From the NCBI RefSeq assembly GCF_042682685.1, contig NZ_JBHUHX010000042.1, positions 1 to 64,000 on the forward strand: a stretch of 64,000 nt of DNA, written 5' to 3'. Origin of the DNA: Imhoffiella fuscus. GTDB lineage: Bacteria > Pseudomonadota > Gammaproteobacteria > Chromatiales > Chromatiaceae. Under the pieces are notes generated by a model, which was not told the DNA's origin, did no database searches, and worked only from the letters and a program-made list of their open reading frames with translations. The translations under genes and the position numbers were made by a program. Shown piece by piece: positions 34,043-44,974 of this stretch (position 1 is its first letter; each line of letters opens with the position of its first letter).

Positions 34043-35386
34043 TCATAGACGCTTGATGAAGGCCTTCGAGTTACGCTGGAAATTGTAGAGTGCCCGTTTC
34101 TCCATCGGCAACGCGTCCAGATTGGCGGCCTGGAAGCCTCGCTCCAGGAACCAGTGCGCGGTTTGGGTCGTCAGCACGAAGAGTCTGCCGATGCCCTGTT
34201 CTCGTGCCTGGGTCTCCATGTGTTCCAGCAGGCGGTCGCCGCGCCGACCTCCGCGATAGTCCAAATTGACCGCCAGGCAGGCGAGCTCGGCCATGGCGTC
34301 GTTCGGGTAGGGGTAGAGCGCGGCGCAGGCGGTGACGAGGCCGTCGCGCTCGATCAGGGTGAAGCGGTCGATCTCGGTCTCGAGGCGTTCGCGCGAGCGC
34401 CGCACCAGCACCCCGCGCTCTTCGAGCGGGCGCAGCAGCTCCAGGATGCCGGTGACGTCGTCGATCCGCGCCGGCCGCAGTTCCTCGTAGGGCTCGGCCG
34501 AGATGAGCGTGCCGCTTCCGTCGTGGGTCAGGAGTTCGCGCAGCAGGGCGCCGTTGGCGTTGCGTCCGACCAGATGGACGCGCCGAACCCCGTGGCGGCA
34601 GGCCTCGGCCCCGGCGCGCAGACAGTTGACGATTTCTTCCGGCAGTCCCTGTGCGTTGGCGAGCAGCTGATCGACCTCTCGGGTCAGCAGGTTCGGCGCC
34701 AGGTGAGGCGCTGTCTCTTCGCCTCCATGCTCGGTGAGAAAGATGAGCTTTTCCGCGCCAAGCTCCACCGCCGTTCGGCAGGCGACATCGGCTGCGCTCA
34801 GATTGAAGACCTCCCCGGTGGGGGAGTAGCCGAGCGGTGGCATCAGGGCGACGTAGCCCATGTCGAGCAGGGCCTTGAGGGTCCGCTGGTCGATGCGCCG
34901 TACCGAGCCCGTGTGCAGATAGTCGACGCCATCGATGATGCCGAGCGGACGCGCCGTGACGAAATTGCCCGAGACCACCGGGATACGTACACCGGCCATC
35001 GGCGAATTGGCCAGCCCGAGCGAGAGCAACGCCTCGATCTCGACGCGCACCGTTCCGGCGGCCTCCTTGACGCAGCCGAGCGCCTTCTGGTCCGTGACGC
35101 GCAGTCCGTTGACATAGCGCAGCTCGGCTCCGTCGCCCTTCAGTCGCTCTTCGATCTGAGGGCGGGCGCCGTGGACCAGGACCAGTCGGATGCCCAGCCC
35201 GTGCAGCATGGCGATGTCATGGACGAGGTCGGGAAAGGTGGCGTCGGCGACGGCCTCGCCCCCGAAGGCGATGACGAAGGTTCGCCCGCGATGGGCGTGG
35301 ATGTAGGGGGTGGCTTGGCGGACCCAGTCGACGAACGGGTCGCGCCCCTGAGCGGCTGCGCTCGGGGCCGGGGACTTCTCGGGCAC
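34043..35386 (-). CDS. argA: N-acetylglutamate synthase ArgA
   Basis: 447 residues from GTG 35386, with AGGAA upstream. The N-terminal amino-acid-kinase domain (FVIAFGGEAV, LVHGARPQIEERL) and C-terminal GNAT domain (RGGRRGDRLLEHMETQARE, FVLTTQTAHWF) give the classical ArgA architecture. First step of arginine synthesis. The same frame is open upstream to 36616, but that part is the shadow of pilR. Typical ArgA is about 440 residues, which supports the GTG. Confidence 0.92.
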   Translation of the reverse strand: MPEKSPAPSAAAQGRDPFVDWVRQATPYIHAHRGRTFVIAFGGEAVADATFPDLVHDIAMLHGLGIRLVLVHGARPQIEERLKGDGAELRYVNGLRVTDQKALGCVKEAAGTVRVEIEALLSLGLANSPMAGVRIPVVSGNFVTARPLGIIDGVDYLHTGSVRRIDQRTLKALLDMGYVALMPPLGYSPTGEVFNLSAADVACRTAVELGAEKLIFLTEHGGEETAPHLAPNLLTREVDQLLANAQGLPEEIVNCLRAGAEACRHGVRRVHLVGRNANGALLRELLTHDGSGTLISAEPYEELRPARIDDVTGILELLRPLEERGVLVRRSRERLETEIDRFTLIERDGLVTACAALYPYPNDAMAELACLAVNLDYRGGRRGDRLLEHMETQAREQGIGRLFVLTTQTAHWFLERGFQAANLDALPMEKRALYNFQRNSKAFIKRL

Positions 35387-35478
35387 TCTGTTCTTCCTCG
35401 GTAGCTGTCTTCGGGTTGCGACAGGATGGGTGGCGATGAGGGTAATGATCGGGCCTATGTCGGGCGATGATGGAGCCG

Positions 35479-36831
<1,353 letters not shown>

Positions 36832-36978
36832 GGTCGTCCGTTCGCAATGGTGTGTCGGTGTATCGTTCCCTCAAGGGCGCGTCGAGTGATGGGGCGCGCT
36901 CGGCACCTGGTTCCTGGGTGGGGGATCCACTGAACAGCATAGCGCGGGGCTCGGGGGGATCGTCATTCGGTGGTGTCG

Positions 36979-38718
36979 TCAGGTCGGGCGAAAGGTCAGT
37001 CTGAAGCAGCTGCCGTGAGGGTCCAATGGGTGATGGTCGAGGCGGATGCCGTTCGACTCCGCCAGCTCGCGGGCGATGTAGAGTCCGAGGCCCGTACCCT
37101 GCGTTCGGGTGGTGAAGAAGGGGTTGAAGATCTCGGGTGCCGTCACCGCGTCGATGCCGGGGCCGGCATCGCGAATTTCGATGCTGGCGTTCCCCTGCCG
37201 GTCGGCGGGCAGGAGTCGGATCTGGAGGCGAGCGGGTTGTCCTTCGAGATGCCCGTGAACGAGGGCATTTTCGCCGAGGTTGGCGATAATCTGCTGAAGA
37301 TGGCGTGGGTCGGCCTCGATTTCAAGCCGCTCGGCGGTAGAGTCGAACCCGAGCGCTTCCTCGTCGAGATCGTGGCGTTCGCGGAATTCGGAGACGAAGT
37401 CGCGCAGCCAGGCGTTCAATACGATGGGGCTGGGTTGAATCTCTTTGCGACGCGAGAGCTGCAGGACGCTGTGCACCGTTTCCTCGATGCGCGCACCGTT
37501 GCGTCGGATGATCTCGGTGAGATGCAGGTTGTCGCTCGACAGATCTGGATCCTCGGCCAGGAGCTGACTGGCATGGGTGATGGCGCTCAGAGGGTTGCGG
37601 ATGTTGTGGGCGATGCTGGCGGTGAGCGTGCCGAGCGAGGCGAGCTTGCTCTGCTGCGCCTCGCGCGCGGCCTCTGCGCTGTCGCGCAGATAGAGGATGA
37701 GTCCATTGGCGCGCGAGTCGCCGAGGAGCCTCACTGAGGCGGCGAGCTCTCGACTTCCAATGCGTAACGCGCCCTCGCGCAGCGTGTTCGATCGGATCTG
37801 ACTGGCCAGCCAGTCGCAGAGCTCGGGCGAGAGCTTTCTCAAGGTGACGCCGCTTTTGAAGCGCTGCACGCTGAGCAGCTCTTGCGCAGCCTGGTTCATG
37901 AGCCGCAGGCGGCGATCGCCGTCTGCCACCAGGATGCCGGTATTGATGCTCTGGATGATGAATTCGTTGAGTTTGGATAGGTCGTCGAGATCGACTTGGC
38001 GGCGGGCGGCCAATTCCTCGGCGGAGCGGACGCGTCTGTAGAGCAGGTGCGCGAGCAGGGCGACGGCGAAGAATAGAAGTCCCAGCAGACCTGCGTGGGT
38101 GAAGGAGATGCTTTGGCCAGTATCCGCCAGCAGCGCGTAAATCTGTTGGGTAATGACCGAGATGGAGGCGAGCGCGGCGAACAGCAGCGAGAGCCGTCCC
38201 TCCAGCAAGAGCGAGCCGGCTGCGACCGCGACCGCCAGCAGGATGCCGAGTCCACTGGAGATGCCTCCGCCGGCGTGCATCAGCAGCGTGAAAACGAGAA
38301 TATCGGTGAAGACGACGATCTCGACTTGACTTGCCGGCCGGGGGCGGCGCACCGAGAGCCCCAAGCCGCTCAGGAGTACCAGGATCGCGTAGGCCACCAG
38401 GATGTTCCAGGCCCACTGGGTGTCCGGCTGAAGGGGCGATGCACCCTGGTTGCGGGGTGAGAAGTCGAGGATCAGACCGATGAGGACGATGAGGCGGAAG
38501 AGGAACAGCCAGCGAAGCGCGGCCCAATTCGGGTAGCGTGCCGGTTGAGGCGCCTCGGCGCGGTTCTTGTCTGTCTCCAGGGGAGGCGAGTGCCCCTCTG
38601 TGTGGTGGATCTCGATGCGATCCCGATCGACCTTGAATCCGTCTGTCTCCACCCTGCTTGGGTCCCTGCGTCGATGTTCTTTTGGCAAGCCGGCCTGAAT
38701 TAGACCAGAATTAGCCAA
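36979..38718 (-). CDS. pilS: Sensor histidine kinase PilS
   Basis: 579 residues with six membrane helices between about 70 and 230, a PAS-like domain, a HisKA region with phospho-His in TASIAHNIRNPLSAI and an ATPase domain (NLGENALVHG, DAGPGI, GTGLGLYIA). Note the variant HN instead of HE after the phospho-His. Start uncertain: ATG 38718 or GTG 38652, which would remove an unstructured front. It controls PilR and type IV pilus production. Confidence 0.9.
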   Translation of the reverse strand: MANSGLIQAGLPKEHRRRDPSRVETDGFKVDRDRIEIHHTEGHSPPLETDKNRAEAPQPARYPNWAALRWLFLFRLIVLIGLILDFSPRNQGASPLQPDTQWAWNILVAYAILVLLSGLGLSVRRPRPASQVEIVVFTDILVFTLLMHAGGGISSGLGILLAVAVAAGSLLLEGRLSLLFAALASISVITQQIYALLADTGQSISFTHAGLLGLLFFAVALLAHLLYRRVRSAEELAARRQVDLDDLSKLNEFIIQSINTGILVADGDRRLRLMNQAAQELLSVQRFKSGVTLRKLSPELCDWLASQIRSNTLREGALRIGSRELAASVRLLGDSRANGLILYLRDSAEAAREAQQSKLASLGTLTASIAHNIRNPLSAITHASQLLAEDPDLSSDNLHLTEIIRRNGARIEETVHSVLQLSRRKEIQPSPIVLNAWLRDFVSEFRERHDLDEEALGFDSTAERLEIEADPRHLQQIIANLGENALVHGHLEGQPARLQIRLLPADRQGNASIEIRDAGPGIDAVTAPEIFNPFFTTRTQGTGLGLYIARELAESNGIRLDHHPLDPHGSCFRLTFRPT

Positions 38719-38811
38719 CTCAGGCTATTTGGCCGTTTCACGTTGGATTTTCATCCCGGGTCCTTCACGGGATCTGTCGTGGCGCGGATCGATGCGATCT
38801 CAGGTAAGCGA

Positions 38812-39996
38812 ATGAATCTACACGAGTATCAGGCGAAAGATCTATTTCGAAGTTACCGAATCCCGGTTCCCGCCGGACTTTTGGCTCAGACCCCAGAGGA
38901 GGCCGTCGCGGCGGTCGATCGGCTGGGCGGGGCGCGCTGGGTGGTCAAGGCGCAGGTGCATGCCGGCGGTCGCGGCAAGGTGGGCGGAGTGATCGTTGCC
39001 AATGACGTCTCGGAGGTTGCGTCCGCCGCGCATCGACTGCTCGGAAGCTCTTTGGTCACGCATCAGAGCGGGGCGGCGGGACTGCCGGTCGGGCACCTTT
39101 TGGTGGAGGAACCCACCGCGATCGCCCGCGAGCTCTATCTGGGGTTGCTGGTCGACCGTTCGACCGAGCGCCTGCTCTTCATGGCCTCGGCCTCGGGGGG
39201 GATGGACATCGAGACCGTCGCGGCCGAGACTCCGGAACGCATTTTCTTCGCGCGAGTGCATCCGGCCGTTGGGCTTCAGCCCTATCAGGTCCGGCGCCTG
39301 GGGTTCGGTTTGGGTTTGGAGGGTGCGCAGATCAAGGCGCTCGGCGCCCTCATGGACGGGCTCTATCGGCTGTTCAACGACTGTGACGCCAGTCTGGTCG
39401 AGATCAATCCGCTGGTCGTGACGACCGACGGAGATCTGGTCGCGCTCGACGCCAAGGTAAACCTGGACGACAACGCGCTCTATCGTCAGGTCGAGCTGGC
39501 GCGACTGCGCGATCCTGCCCAGGAGGATCCACGCGAGTCCGAGGCGCGGGCCTATGAACTCAACTACATCAGTCTCGACGGCAATATCGGCTGCATGGTC
39601 AATGGGGCGGGTCTGGCGATGGCCACGATGGATCTGGTCAAGCTGCATGGCGGCGCGCCGGCGAATTTCCTCGACGTCGGCGGCGGCGCGACTGCCGCAC
39701 GGGTGGCCGAGGCATTCAAGTTGATTCTCTCCGACCCCAAGGTCGAGGCGGTGTTGGTCAACATCTTTGGCGGGATCGTGCGCTGCGACCTGATCGCCGA
39801 GGGCATCATCCAGGCGGTGCGCGAGGTGCATGTCGAGATACCTCTGGTGGTACGTCTGGAGGGTACGAACGCTGCGCGGGGGTTGGATATGCTGGCCGGG
39901 AGCGGTCTTGCTGTCGCGACGGCAAGCAGTTTGAGCGAGGCCGCCGACAAGGCTGTGGCGGCTGCGGCTCGGGGCAGTGTGGAGGGTTCGGTATGA
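38812..39996 (+). CDS. sucC: Succinyl-CoA synthetase beta subunit SucC
   Basis: 394 residues. MNLHEYQAKDLFRSYRIPVP is the standard start; WVVKAQVHAGGRGKVGGV is the ATP-grasp loop, and GCMVNGAGLAMATMD and NIFGGIVRCDLIAEGII are conserved. With SucD it makes ATP from succinyl-CoA in the TCA cycle. A malate-CoA ligase is a related alternative, but no partner genes for that pathway are seen. Stop overlaps sucD by ATGA. Confidence 0.93.
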   Translation: MNLHEYQAKDLFRSYRIPVPAGLLAQTPEEAVAAVDRLGGARWVVKAQVHAGGRGKVGGVIVANDVSEVASAAHRLLGSSLVTHQSGAAGLPVGHLLVEEPTAIARELYLGLLVDRSTERLLFMASASGGMDIETVAAETPERIFFARVHPAVGLQPYQVRRLGFGLGLEGAQIKALGALMDGLYRLFNDCDASLVEINPLVVTTDGDLVALDAKVNLDDNALYRQVELARLRDPAQEDPRESEARAYELNYISLDGNIGCMVNGAGLAMATMDLVKLHGGAPANFLDVGGGATAARVAEAFKLILSDPKVEAVLVNIFGGIVRCDLIAEGIIQAVREVHVEIPLVVRLEGTNAARGLDMLAGSGLAVATASSLSEAADKAVAAAARGSVEGSV

Positions 39997-40886
39997 GTGT
40001 TCTGGTCGATCGCGATACCCGGCTCATCTGTCAGGGCTTCACCGGCAAGCAGGGCACCTTCCATAGCGAGCAGGCGATCGCCTATGGCACGCATCTGGTC
40101 GGCGGCGTGACGCCCGGCAAGGGCGGTCAGCGGCATCTCGATCGCCCCGTCTTCGATACGGTCCACGATGCCGTGCGTGAAACCGGCGCCGACGCGACCA
40201 TGATCTATGTCCCGGCACCCTTTGCGGCGGATGCCGTCCTGGAGGCCGCCGATGCGGGGATCCGCGTCATCGTCTGCATCACCGAGGGCATTCCCGTCCT
40301 CGACATGCTGCGGGTCAAGGCGGCGCTCGCCCAGTCGGAATCGGTGCTGATCGGTCCCAACTGTCCGGGGATCATCACGCCAGGGGCCTGCAAGATCGGT
40401 ATCATGCCCGGAAGCATCCATCTGCCGGGCCGGGTCGGTATCGTCTCGCGCTCCGGGACCCTGACCTACGAGGCGGTGTTTCAGACCACCGCCGTCGGCT
40501 TGGGACAGAGCACCTGCATCGGGATCGGCGGCGATCCGATTCAGGGACTCGACTTCGTCGATTGTCTCGAACGCTTCGAGGCCGACGACCAGACCGAGGG
40601 CGTCATCCTGGTCGGCGAGATCGGCGGATCGGCCGAGGAGGCGGCGGCGGAGTTCATCCGCTCCAGCATGTCCAAGCCGGTCGTGGCCTATATCGCGGGC
40701 GTCACTGCGCCCCCGGGCAAGCGCATGGGGCATGCCGGTGCCATCGTTACGGGCGGCGCCGGGACGGCCGAGGGCAAGTACGCCGCCTTGGAGGTGGCCG
40801 GTGTCGTCACCGTGCGCTCTCCGGCCATGATGGGCGCGCGCATGGCCGAGCTGCTCGGCGCTCGGGCGAGTAGCGTCGAATCTTGA
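39993..40886 (+). CDS. sucD: Succinyl-CoA synthetase alpha subunit SucD
   Basis: 297 residues with RLICQGFTGKQGTFHSEQA (CoA binding), and the phospho-histidine motif in RMGHAGAIVTGGAGTA. IGGDPIQGLDF is also conserved. Coupled to sucC by a 4-base overlap. Confidence 0.95.
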   Translation: MSVLVDRDTRLICQGFTGKQGTFHSEQAIAYGTHLVGGVTPGKGGQRHLDRPVFDTVHDAVRETGADATMIYVPAPFAADAVLEAADAGIRVIVCITEGIPVLDMLRVKAALAQSESVLIGPNCPGIITPGACKIGIMPGSIHLPGRVGIVSRSGTLTYEAVFQTTAVGLGQSTCIGIGGDPIQGLDFVDCLERFEADDQTEGVILVGEIGGSAEEAAAEFIRSSMSKPVVAYIAGVTAPPGKRMGHAGAIVTGGAGTAEGKYAALEVAGVVTVRSPAMMGARMAELLGARASSVES

Positions 40887-40912
40887 TTCTTTTTCTTTGG
40901 GGGTGAGTGAGC

Positions 40913-42529
40913 GTGGCTTGTCGTATCCAGATCGCGCAGATCAATCCTTTGGTCGGCGACATTGCCGGCAATGCGGAGCGCCTGATTTCGGCCTCCGTCG
41001 CGGCGCGCGATGCGGGCGCGGATCTGGTGGTGTTCCCCGAGCTTGCGCTCACGGGCTATCCGCCGGAGGATCTGCTGCTGCGGCCCGAGTTCATGCGGCG
41101 GGTCGAGTCCGCGCTGGAGCGCATCGCGGCCGAGGCGCAGGGAATCACGCTGGTGCTCGGTTATCCGCGCGCGGCGGTCGGAGGGCTCTTCAATGTGGCC
41201 GGCGTCTGGCGCGACGGCGAACTGCTCGCCGAGTACGCCAAGCAGCATCTGCCGAACTACAGCGTCTTCGACGAGAAGCGCTATTTCCAGTCGGGCTCGA
41301 CGGCGACGGTCTTCGAGCACTGTGGGCTGCGTTTCGGTCTGACTGTCTGCGAGGATATGTGGCAGGAAGGGCCTGTCGCCCAAGCGGTCGAAGCGGGGGC
41401 TCAAGTCCTTTTGAACATCAATGCCTCGCCCTTCCATGCCGGAAAACTCCAAGAGCGCGAGTCGCTCGTCGGACGGCGCGCCAGCGGCCATGGTCTGCCG
41501 ATCCTCTATGCCAATCTGGTCGGGGGACAGGACGAGCTGGTATTCGATGGGGCCTCGTTCGTCGTCGATCGCGAGGGCCGTGTGGTGCAGCGCGCTCCCG
41601 CCTTCGTCGAGGCCGAGCTCCGTGTCGAGATCGATCGGGATTCCGGCGATGTCGTTCGGATCCAATCCGCCGAGAGCGATCGGCCCGAGCCGGATCCGGA
41701 TGCGGTGATCTACGATGCTCTGGTGCTTGGGGTGCGCGACTATGTGCGCAAGAACGGCTTCGATGGCGCGGTTCTGGGGCTGTCGGGTGGCGTGGATTCG
41801 GCTTTGACGCTGGCGATCGCCGTGGATGCCTTGGGGGCGGATCGGGTCGAGGCCGTGCTGATGCCCTCGCGTTATACCGCAGACATGAGCAACGAGGATG
41901 CACTGGAGGAGGCGAGACTGCTCGGCGTAGCGACCCGGACCATTCCGATCGAGCCGGCCTTCCTGGCCTTCCTCAATCTACTGGAGCCGGCCTTCGCCGG
42001 TCAGCCGATCGATGTGACCGAGGAGAACATCCAGGCGCGCTGTCGTGGCATCATCCTTATGGCCATCAGCAACAAGAGCGGGCGGATTCTGCTCACGACC
42101 GGCAATAAGAGCGAGATGTCGGTCGGTTACGCGACGCTCTACGGCGATATGGCCGGCGGCTTCGCTCCCATCAAGGATGTGCCCAAGATGCTGGTCTACC
42201 AGTTGGCGCGATATCGCAATCGTCTCGGCAGGGCGATTCCGGAGCGCGTCTTGACGCGCGCGCCATCGGCCGAGCTGCGTGCGGATCAGACCGATCAGGA
42301 CAGTCTGCCCGAATACGAACTGCTCGATGCCATCCTGCGTCTCTATATCGAGGAGGACCAAGGGATCGATGCGATCGTCGCCCAGGGCTACCCGGACGAC
42401 CTGGTGCGTCGGGTCGCGCGCCTGGTGGACCGCAACGAGTACAAGCGCCGTCAGGCGCCGCCCGGAGTGCGGATCTCCAAGCGAGCATTCGGTCGCGATC
42501 GGCGCTATCCGATCACCAGCGGCTTCTGA
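40913..42529 (+). CDS. nadE: Glutamine-dependent NAD+ synthetase NadE
   Basis: About 538 residues. An N-terminal nitrilase-like glutaminase domain (LVVFPELALTGYPPEDL, catalytic Lys in EYAKQHLPNY, Cys in GLTVCEDMWQ) is followed by the NAD synthetase domain with LGLSGGVDSALTLAIAVDALG and MPSRYTADMSNEDA. It forms NAD+ from deamido-NAD using glutamine. GGGGGT upstream favours the GTG at 40913 over 40907. Confidence 0.95.
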   Translation: MACRIQIAQINPLVGDIAGNAERLISASVAARDAGADLVVFPELALTGYPPEDLLLRPEFMRRVESALERIAAEAQGITLVLGYPRAAVGGLFNVAGVWRDGELLAEYAKQHLPNYSVFDEKRYFQSGSTATVFEHCGLRFGLTVCEDMWQEGPVAQAVEAGAQVLLNINASPFHAGKLQERESLVGRRASGHGLPILYANLVGGQDELVFDGASFVVDREGRVVQRAPAFVEAELRVEIDRDSGDVVRIQSAESDRPEPDPDAVIYDALVLGVRDYVRKNGFDGAVLGLSGGVDSALTLAIAVDALGADRVEAVLMPSRYTADMSNEDALEEARLLGVATRTIPIEPAFLAFLNLLEPAFAGQPIDVTEENIQARCRGIILMAISNKSGRILLTTGNKSEMSVGYATLYGDMAGGFAPIKDVPKMLVYQLARYRNRLGRAIPERVLTRAPSAELRADQTDQDSLPEYELLDAILRLYIEEDQGIDAIVAQGYPDDLVRRVARLVDRNEYKRRQAPPGVRISKRAFGRDRRYPITSGF

Positions 42530-42570
42530 GCATGCAACTCGCGGCGCTGTTCATTGGCCGACCGCGAACA

Positions 42571-42576
42571 TATACT
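42571..42576 (+). promoter_or_regulatory. Possible -10 element of glnB
   Basis: TATACT lies 41 bases before the glnB start codon in a short intergenic gap. The -35 partner 17 bases upstream (TGTTCA) is weak, so an activator may help. No sigma-54 type site was found there. Confidence 0.4.
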
Positions 42577-42616
42577 TCCCACCCAAATGTAGCCGTGACC
42601 CTGAACGGAGAGATTC

Positions 42617-42955
42617 ATGAAAAAGGTCGAAGCGATCATCAAGCCCTTCAAGCTGGACGATGTGCGTGAGGCGTTGTCCGCCGCTGGTATCACCGGCATG
42701 ACCGCGATCGAGGTCAAGGGCTTCGGTCGTCAAAAGGGCCATACCGAGCTCTATCGTGGCGCGGAATACGTGGTCGATTTTCTGCCCAAGGTGAAGATCG
42801 AGCTGATCCTCGCCGACGATCAGGTGGAAAGCTGTATCAATGCCATCACCACGGCAGCGCGCACCGGCAAGATCGGTGACGGCAAGATCTTCGTGGCCGA
42901 TGTCCAGCGCGTGGTGCGCATCCGTACCGGCGAAGAGGACGAGGCGGCGATCTGA
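42617..42955 (+). CDS. glnB: Nitrogen regulatory protein P-II (GlnB/GlnK)
   Basis: 112 residues. The T-loop reads TELYRGAEYVVDFLPKVK with the uridylylated Tyr51 in RGAEY. KKVEAIIKPFKLDDVREAL and GKIGDGKIFV are conserved. A trimeric sensor of 2-oxoglutarate and ATP/ADP that controls glutamine synthetase and NtrB. No amtB neighbour, so GlnB rather than GlnK is preferred. GGAGAG lies before the ATG. Confidence 0.95.
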   Translation: MKKVEAIIKPFKLDDVREALSAAGITGMTAIEVKGFGRQKGHTELYRGAEYVVDFLPKVKIELILADDQVESCINAITTAARTGKIGDGKIFVADVQRVVRIRTGEEDEAAI

Positions 42956-43076
42956 CGTCCCGCGCGATAAGTCGTCCGGTCCGCCGCTCGCGCGGCCCGG
43001 CACTCTCCGCGCGGTCGGTTGCCTGTCGGCGCTGGCTGCCGCGAGTGTTGGTCTCGGGCAGTGCCCGCGTTGCCCG

Positions 43077-43904
43077 TCAGTTCTCGTCGAGATTCAGGTA
43101 ATCCCACAGCTTGCGCGCGATATCGGCCTTATCCGGTTCGGGCTCGTCTGGGATGAAGCGCCCCGCTTGGCGGTTGAGTTCCAGCACGCGCTTGGCGTCG
43201 GCGGCCAGATCCTGCTTGCCGAGCGCCTTGTAGGCGTCGATCAGAACCTCCAGGGCATCATCCACGGCGCTTGTGCGCTGGAAACGCTCGATCACATAGT
43301 TGGCCCGGTTCGCGGCCGCCACATAGGCCCCACGCTTCATGTAATAACGCGCAACGTTCACCTCGTTATGGGCGAGGTTGTTGCGTAGATAGACCATGCG
43401 CTGGCGCGCGTCCTGGGCGTATTTGCTCTGGGGGAAGCGTTCCACCAGCGCGGAGAAGTCGGTGAAGGCGTCCATCGCCGAACCCGGGTCGCGTTGGGAG
43501 GGGTCGGTGGGGATGAAACGGTCGAGGAAGCCGATGCTGCGGTTGTAGTTGACGATGCCCTTTAGATAATAGGCATAGTCGACATACGCATTCTGCGGGT
43601 AGAGCTTGATGAAGCGGTCCGCTGCGGAGATCGCGTCTTCGGGTTCGTCGGCACGATAGTAGGCGTAGGCGACATCGAGCTGTGCCTGCATGGCATAACG
43701 GCCGAAGGGGTAGCGTGCCTCAATCTTCTCGTAGAGCTTGATGGCCCGCTCGTAGTTTCCGGAGTCCAATTCGGCGGCGGCTTCGGAATAGAGTTTGGAT
43801 GCACTCCAACCCTCGGTTTCGTCGATTTCCTTGCCGAAGACACCGCATCCGGCCAGCGTGACGACGAGCAACAGCAGGGTCAGTCGTGTTAACGTTCGTG
43901 GCAT
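43077..43904 (-). CDS. bamD: Outer membrane assembly lipoprotein BamD
   Basis: 275 residues. The lipobox LAGC near residue 20 marks a lipoprotein. TPR repeats follow (LYSEAAAELDSGNYERAIKLYEKIEARYPFGRYA is classical BamD). Part of the BAM machine that inserts outer membrane proteins. Divergent from rluD across 104 bases, an arrangement common in gammaproteobacteria. Confidence 0.95.
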   Translation of the reverse strand: MPRTLTRLTLLLLVVTLAGCGVFGKEIDETEGWSASKLYSEAAAELDSGNYERAIKLYEKIEARYPFGRYAMQAQLDVAYAYYRADEPEDAISAADRFIKLYPQNAYVDYAYYLKGIVNYNRSIGFLDRFIPTDPSQRDPGSAMDAFTDFSALVERFPQSKYAQDARQRMVYLRNNLAHNEVNVARYYMKRGAYVAAANRANYVIERFQRTSAVDDALEVLIDAYKALGKQDLAADAKRVLELNRQAGRFIPDEPEPDKADIARKLWDYLNLDEN

Positions 43905-44008
43905 GTTTGAATACCTATTTCAATTCGCTGGCAGTATACCCGAAGGAATCTTGAGGGCGCGCGACCCAGCGGCGGCGACCTTACCACAGCGCCGGTTTCC
44001 ATCCTGAT

Positions 44009-44974
44009 ATGACTGCCGCAAGAGACACGCTCATCCGTCGTTCGTTCCAGGTCGATCCGGCGTTTGCCGGGCGCCGTCTCGACCAGGCATTGGCGAGCCT
44101 GGCCCCCGAGTTTTCCCGCAGCCGCTTGCAGCAGTGGATCGAGGCCGGGCAGGTGCTGGTCGACGAGTCGCCGTGCCGTTGTCGCGACAAGGTTTGGGGT
44201 GGCGAGTCGGTGCGTATCGAGGCCGTCTGCGTTCTCGATCAGGGATGCCTCGCCCAGGACATCGCGCTCGACCTGGTCCACGAGGATGATGACATCCTGG
44301 TGATCAACAAGCCGGCCGGGCTTGTCGTCCATCCTGCAGCGGGCAATCCGGACGGGACCCTCCTCAATGCGTTGCTCCATCATGCACCCGCGCTGGCGGG
44401 CGTTCCGCGTGCGGGTATCGTGCATCGATTGGACAAGGACACGAGTGGCCTTCTGGTCGTCGCCAAGACATTGACGGCACACAAGTCTCTGGTCGATCAG
44501 CTGCAGCAGCGCACCGTGCATCGCGAGTATCGCGCCCTGGTGCTCGGCGAATTGGTGGCCGGCGGTCGTGTCGAGGCTCCGATCGGTCGTCATCCCGTGC
44601 ATCGGACGAAGATGGCGGTCGTCGGCAATGGTCGACCGGCGGTTACGCACTATCAGGTGCTCGAACGCTATCCAGGCCACAGTCTATTGGGTGTGGAACT
44701 GGAGACGGGGCGAACCCATCAAATACGCGTGCACATGACGCATATCCATCACCCGCTGGTCGGCGATCGCACCTATGGTGTGCGGCCGCGACCGCCTCAG
44801 GGATGCGATCCCGCCTTGACCTCGGCCCTGCAGTCCTTTCCGCGACAGGCGCTGCATGCGTTGCGTTTGGGGCTCGTTCATCCGGCGACGGGCGAGCCGA
44901 TGGAGTGGGAGGTGCCGATGGCGACGGATCTGGATGCCTTGCTGGAGCTGTTCCGGCAGGAGCCGGGCGCTTGA
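44009..44974 (+). CDS. rluD: 23S rRNA pseudouridine synthase RluD
   Basis: 321 residues. An S4 domain at the N-terminus (GRRLDQALASLAPEFSRSRLQQWI) and the catalytic Asp in HRLDKDTSGLLVVAKT. It modifies uridines 1911, 1915 and 1917 of 23S rRNA in E. coli. The stop overlaps the TTG start of pgeF. Confidence 0.94.
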   Translation: MTAARDTLIRRSFQVDPAFAGRRLDQALASLAPEFSRSRLQQWIEAGQVLVDESPCRCRDKVWGGESVRIEAVCVLDQGCLAQDIALDLVHEDDDILVINKPAGLVVHPAAGNPDGTLLNALLHHAPALAGVPRAGIVHRLDKDTSGLLVVAKTLTAHKSLVDQLQQRTVHREYRALVLGELVAGGRVEAPIGRHPVHRTKMAVVGNGRPAVTHYQVLERYPGHSLLGVELETGRTHQIRVHMTHIHHPLVGDRTYGVRPRPPQGCDPALTSALQSFPRQALHALRLGLVHPATGEPMEWEVPMATDLDALLELFRQEPGA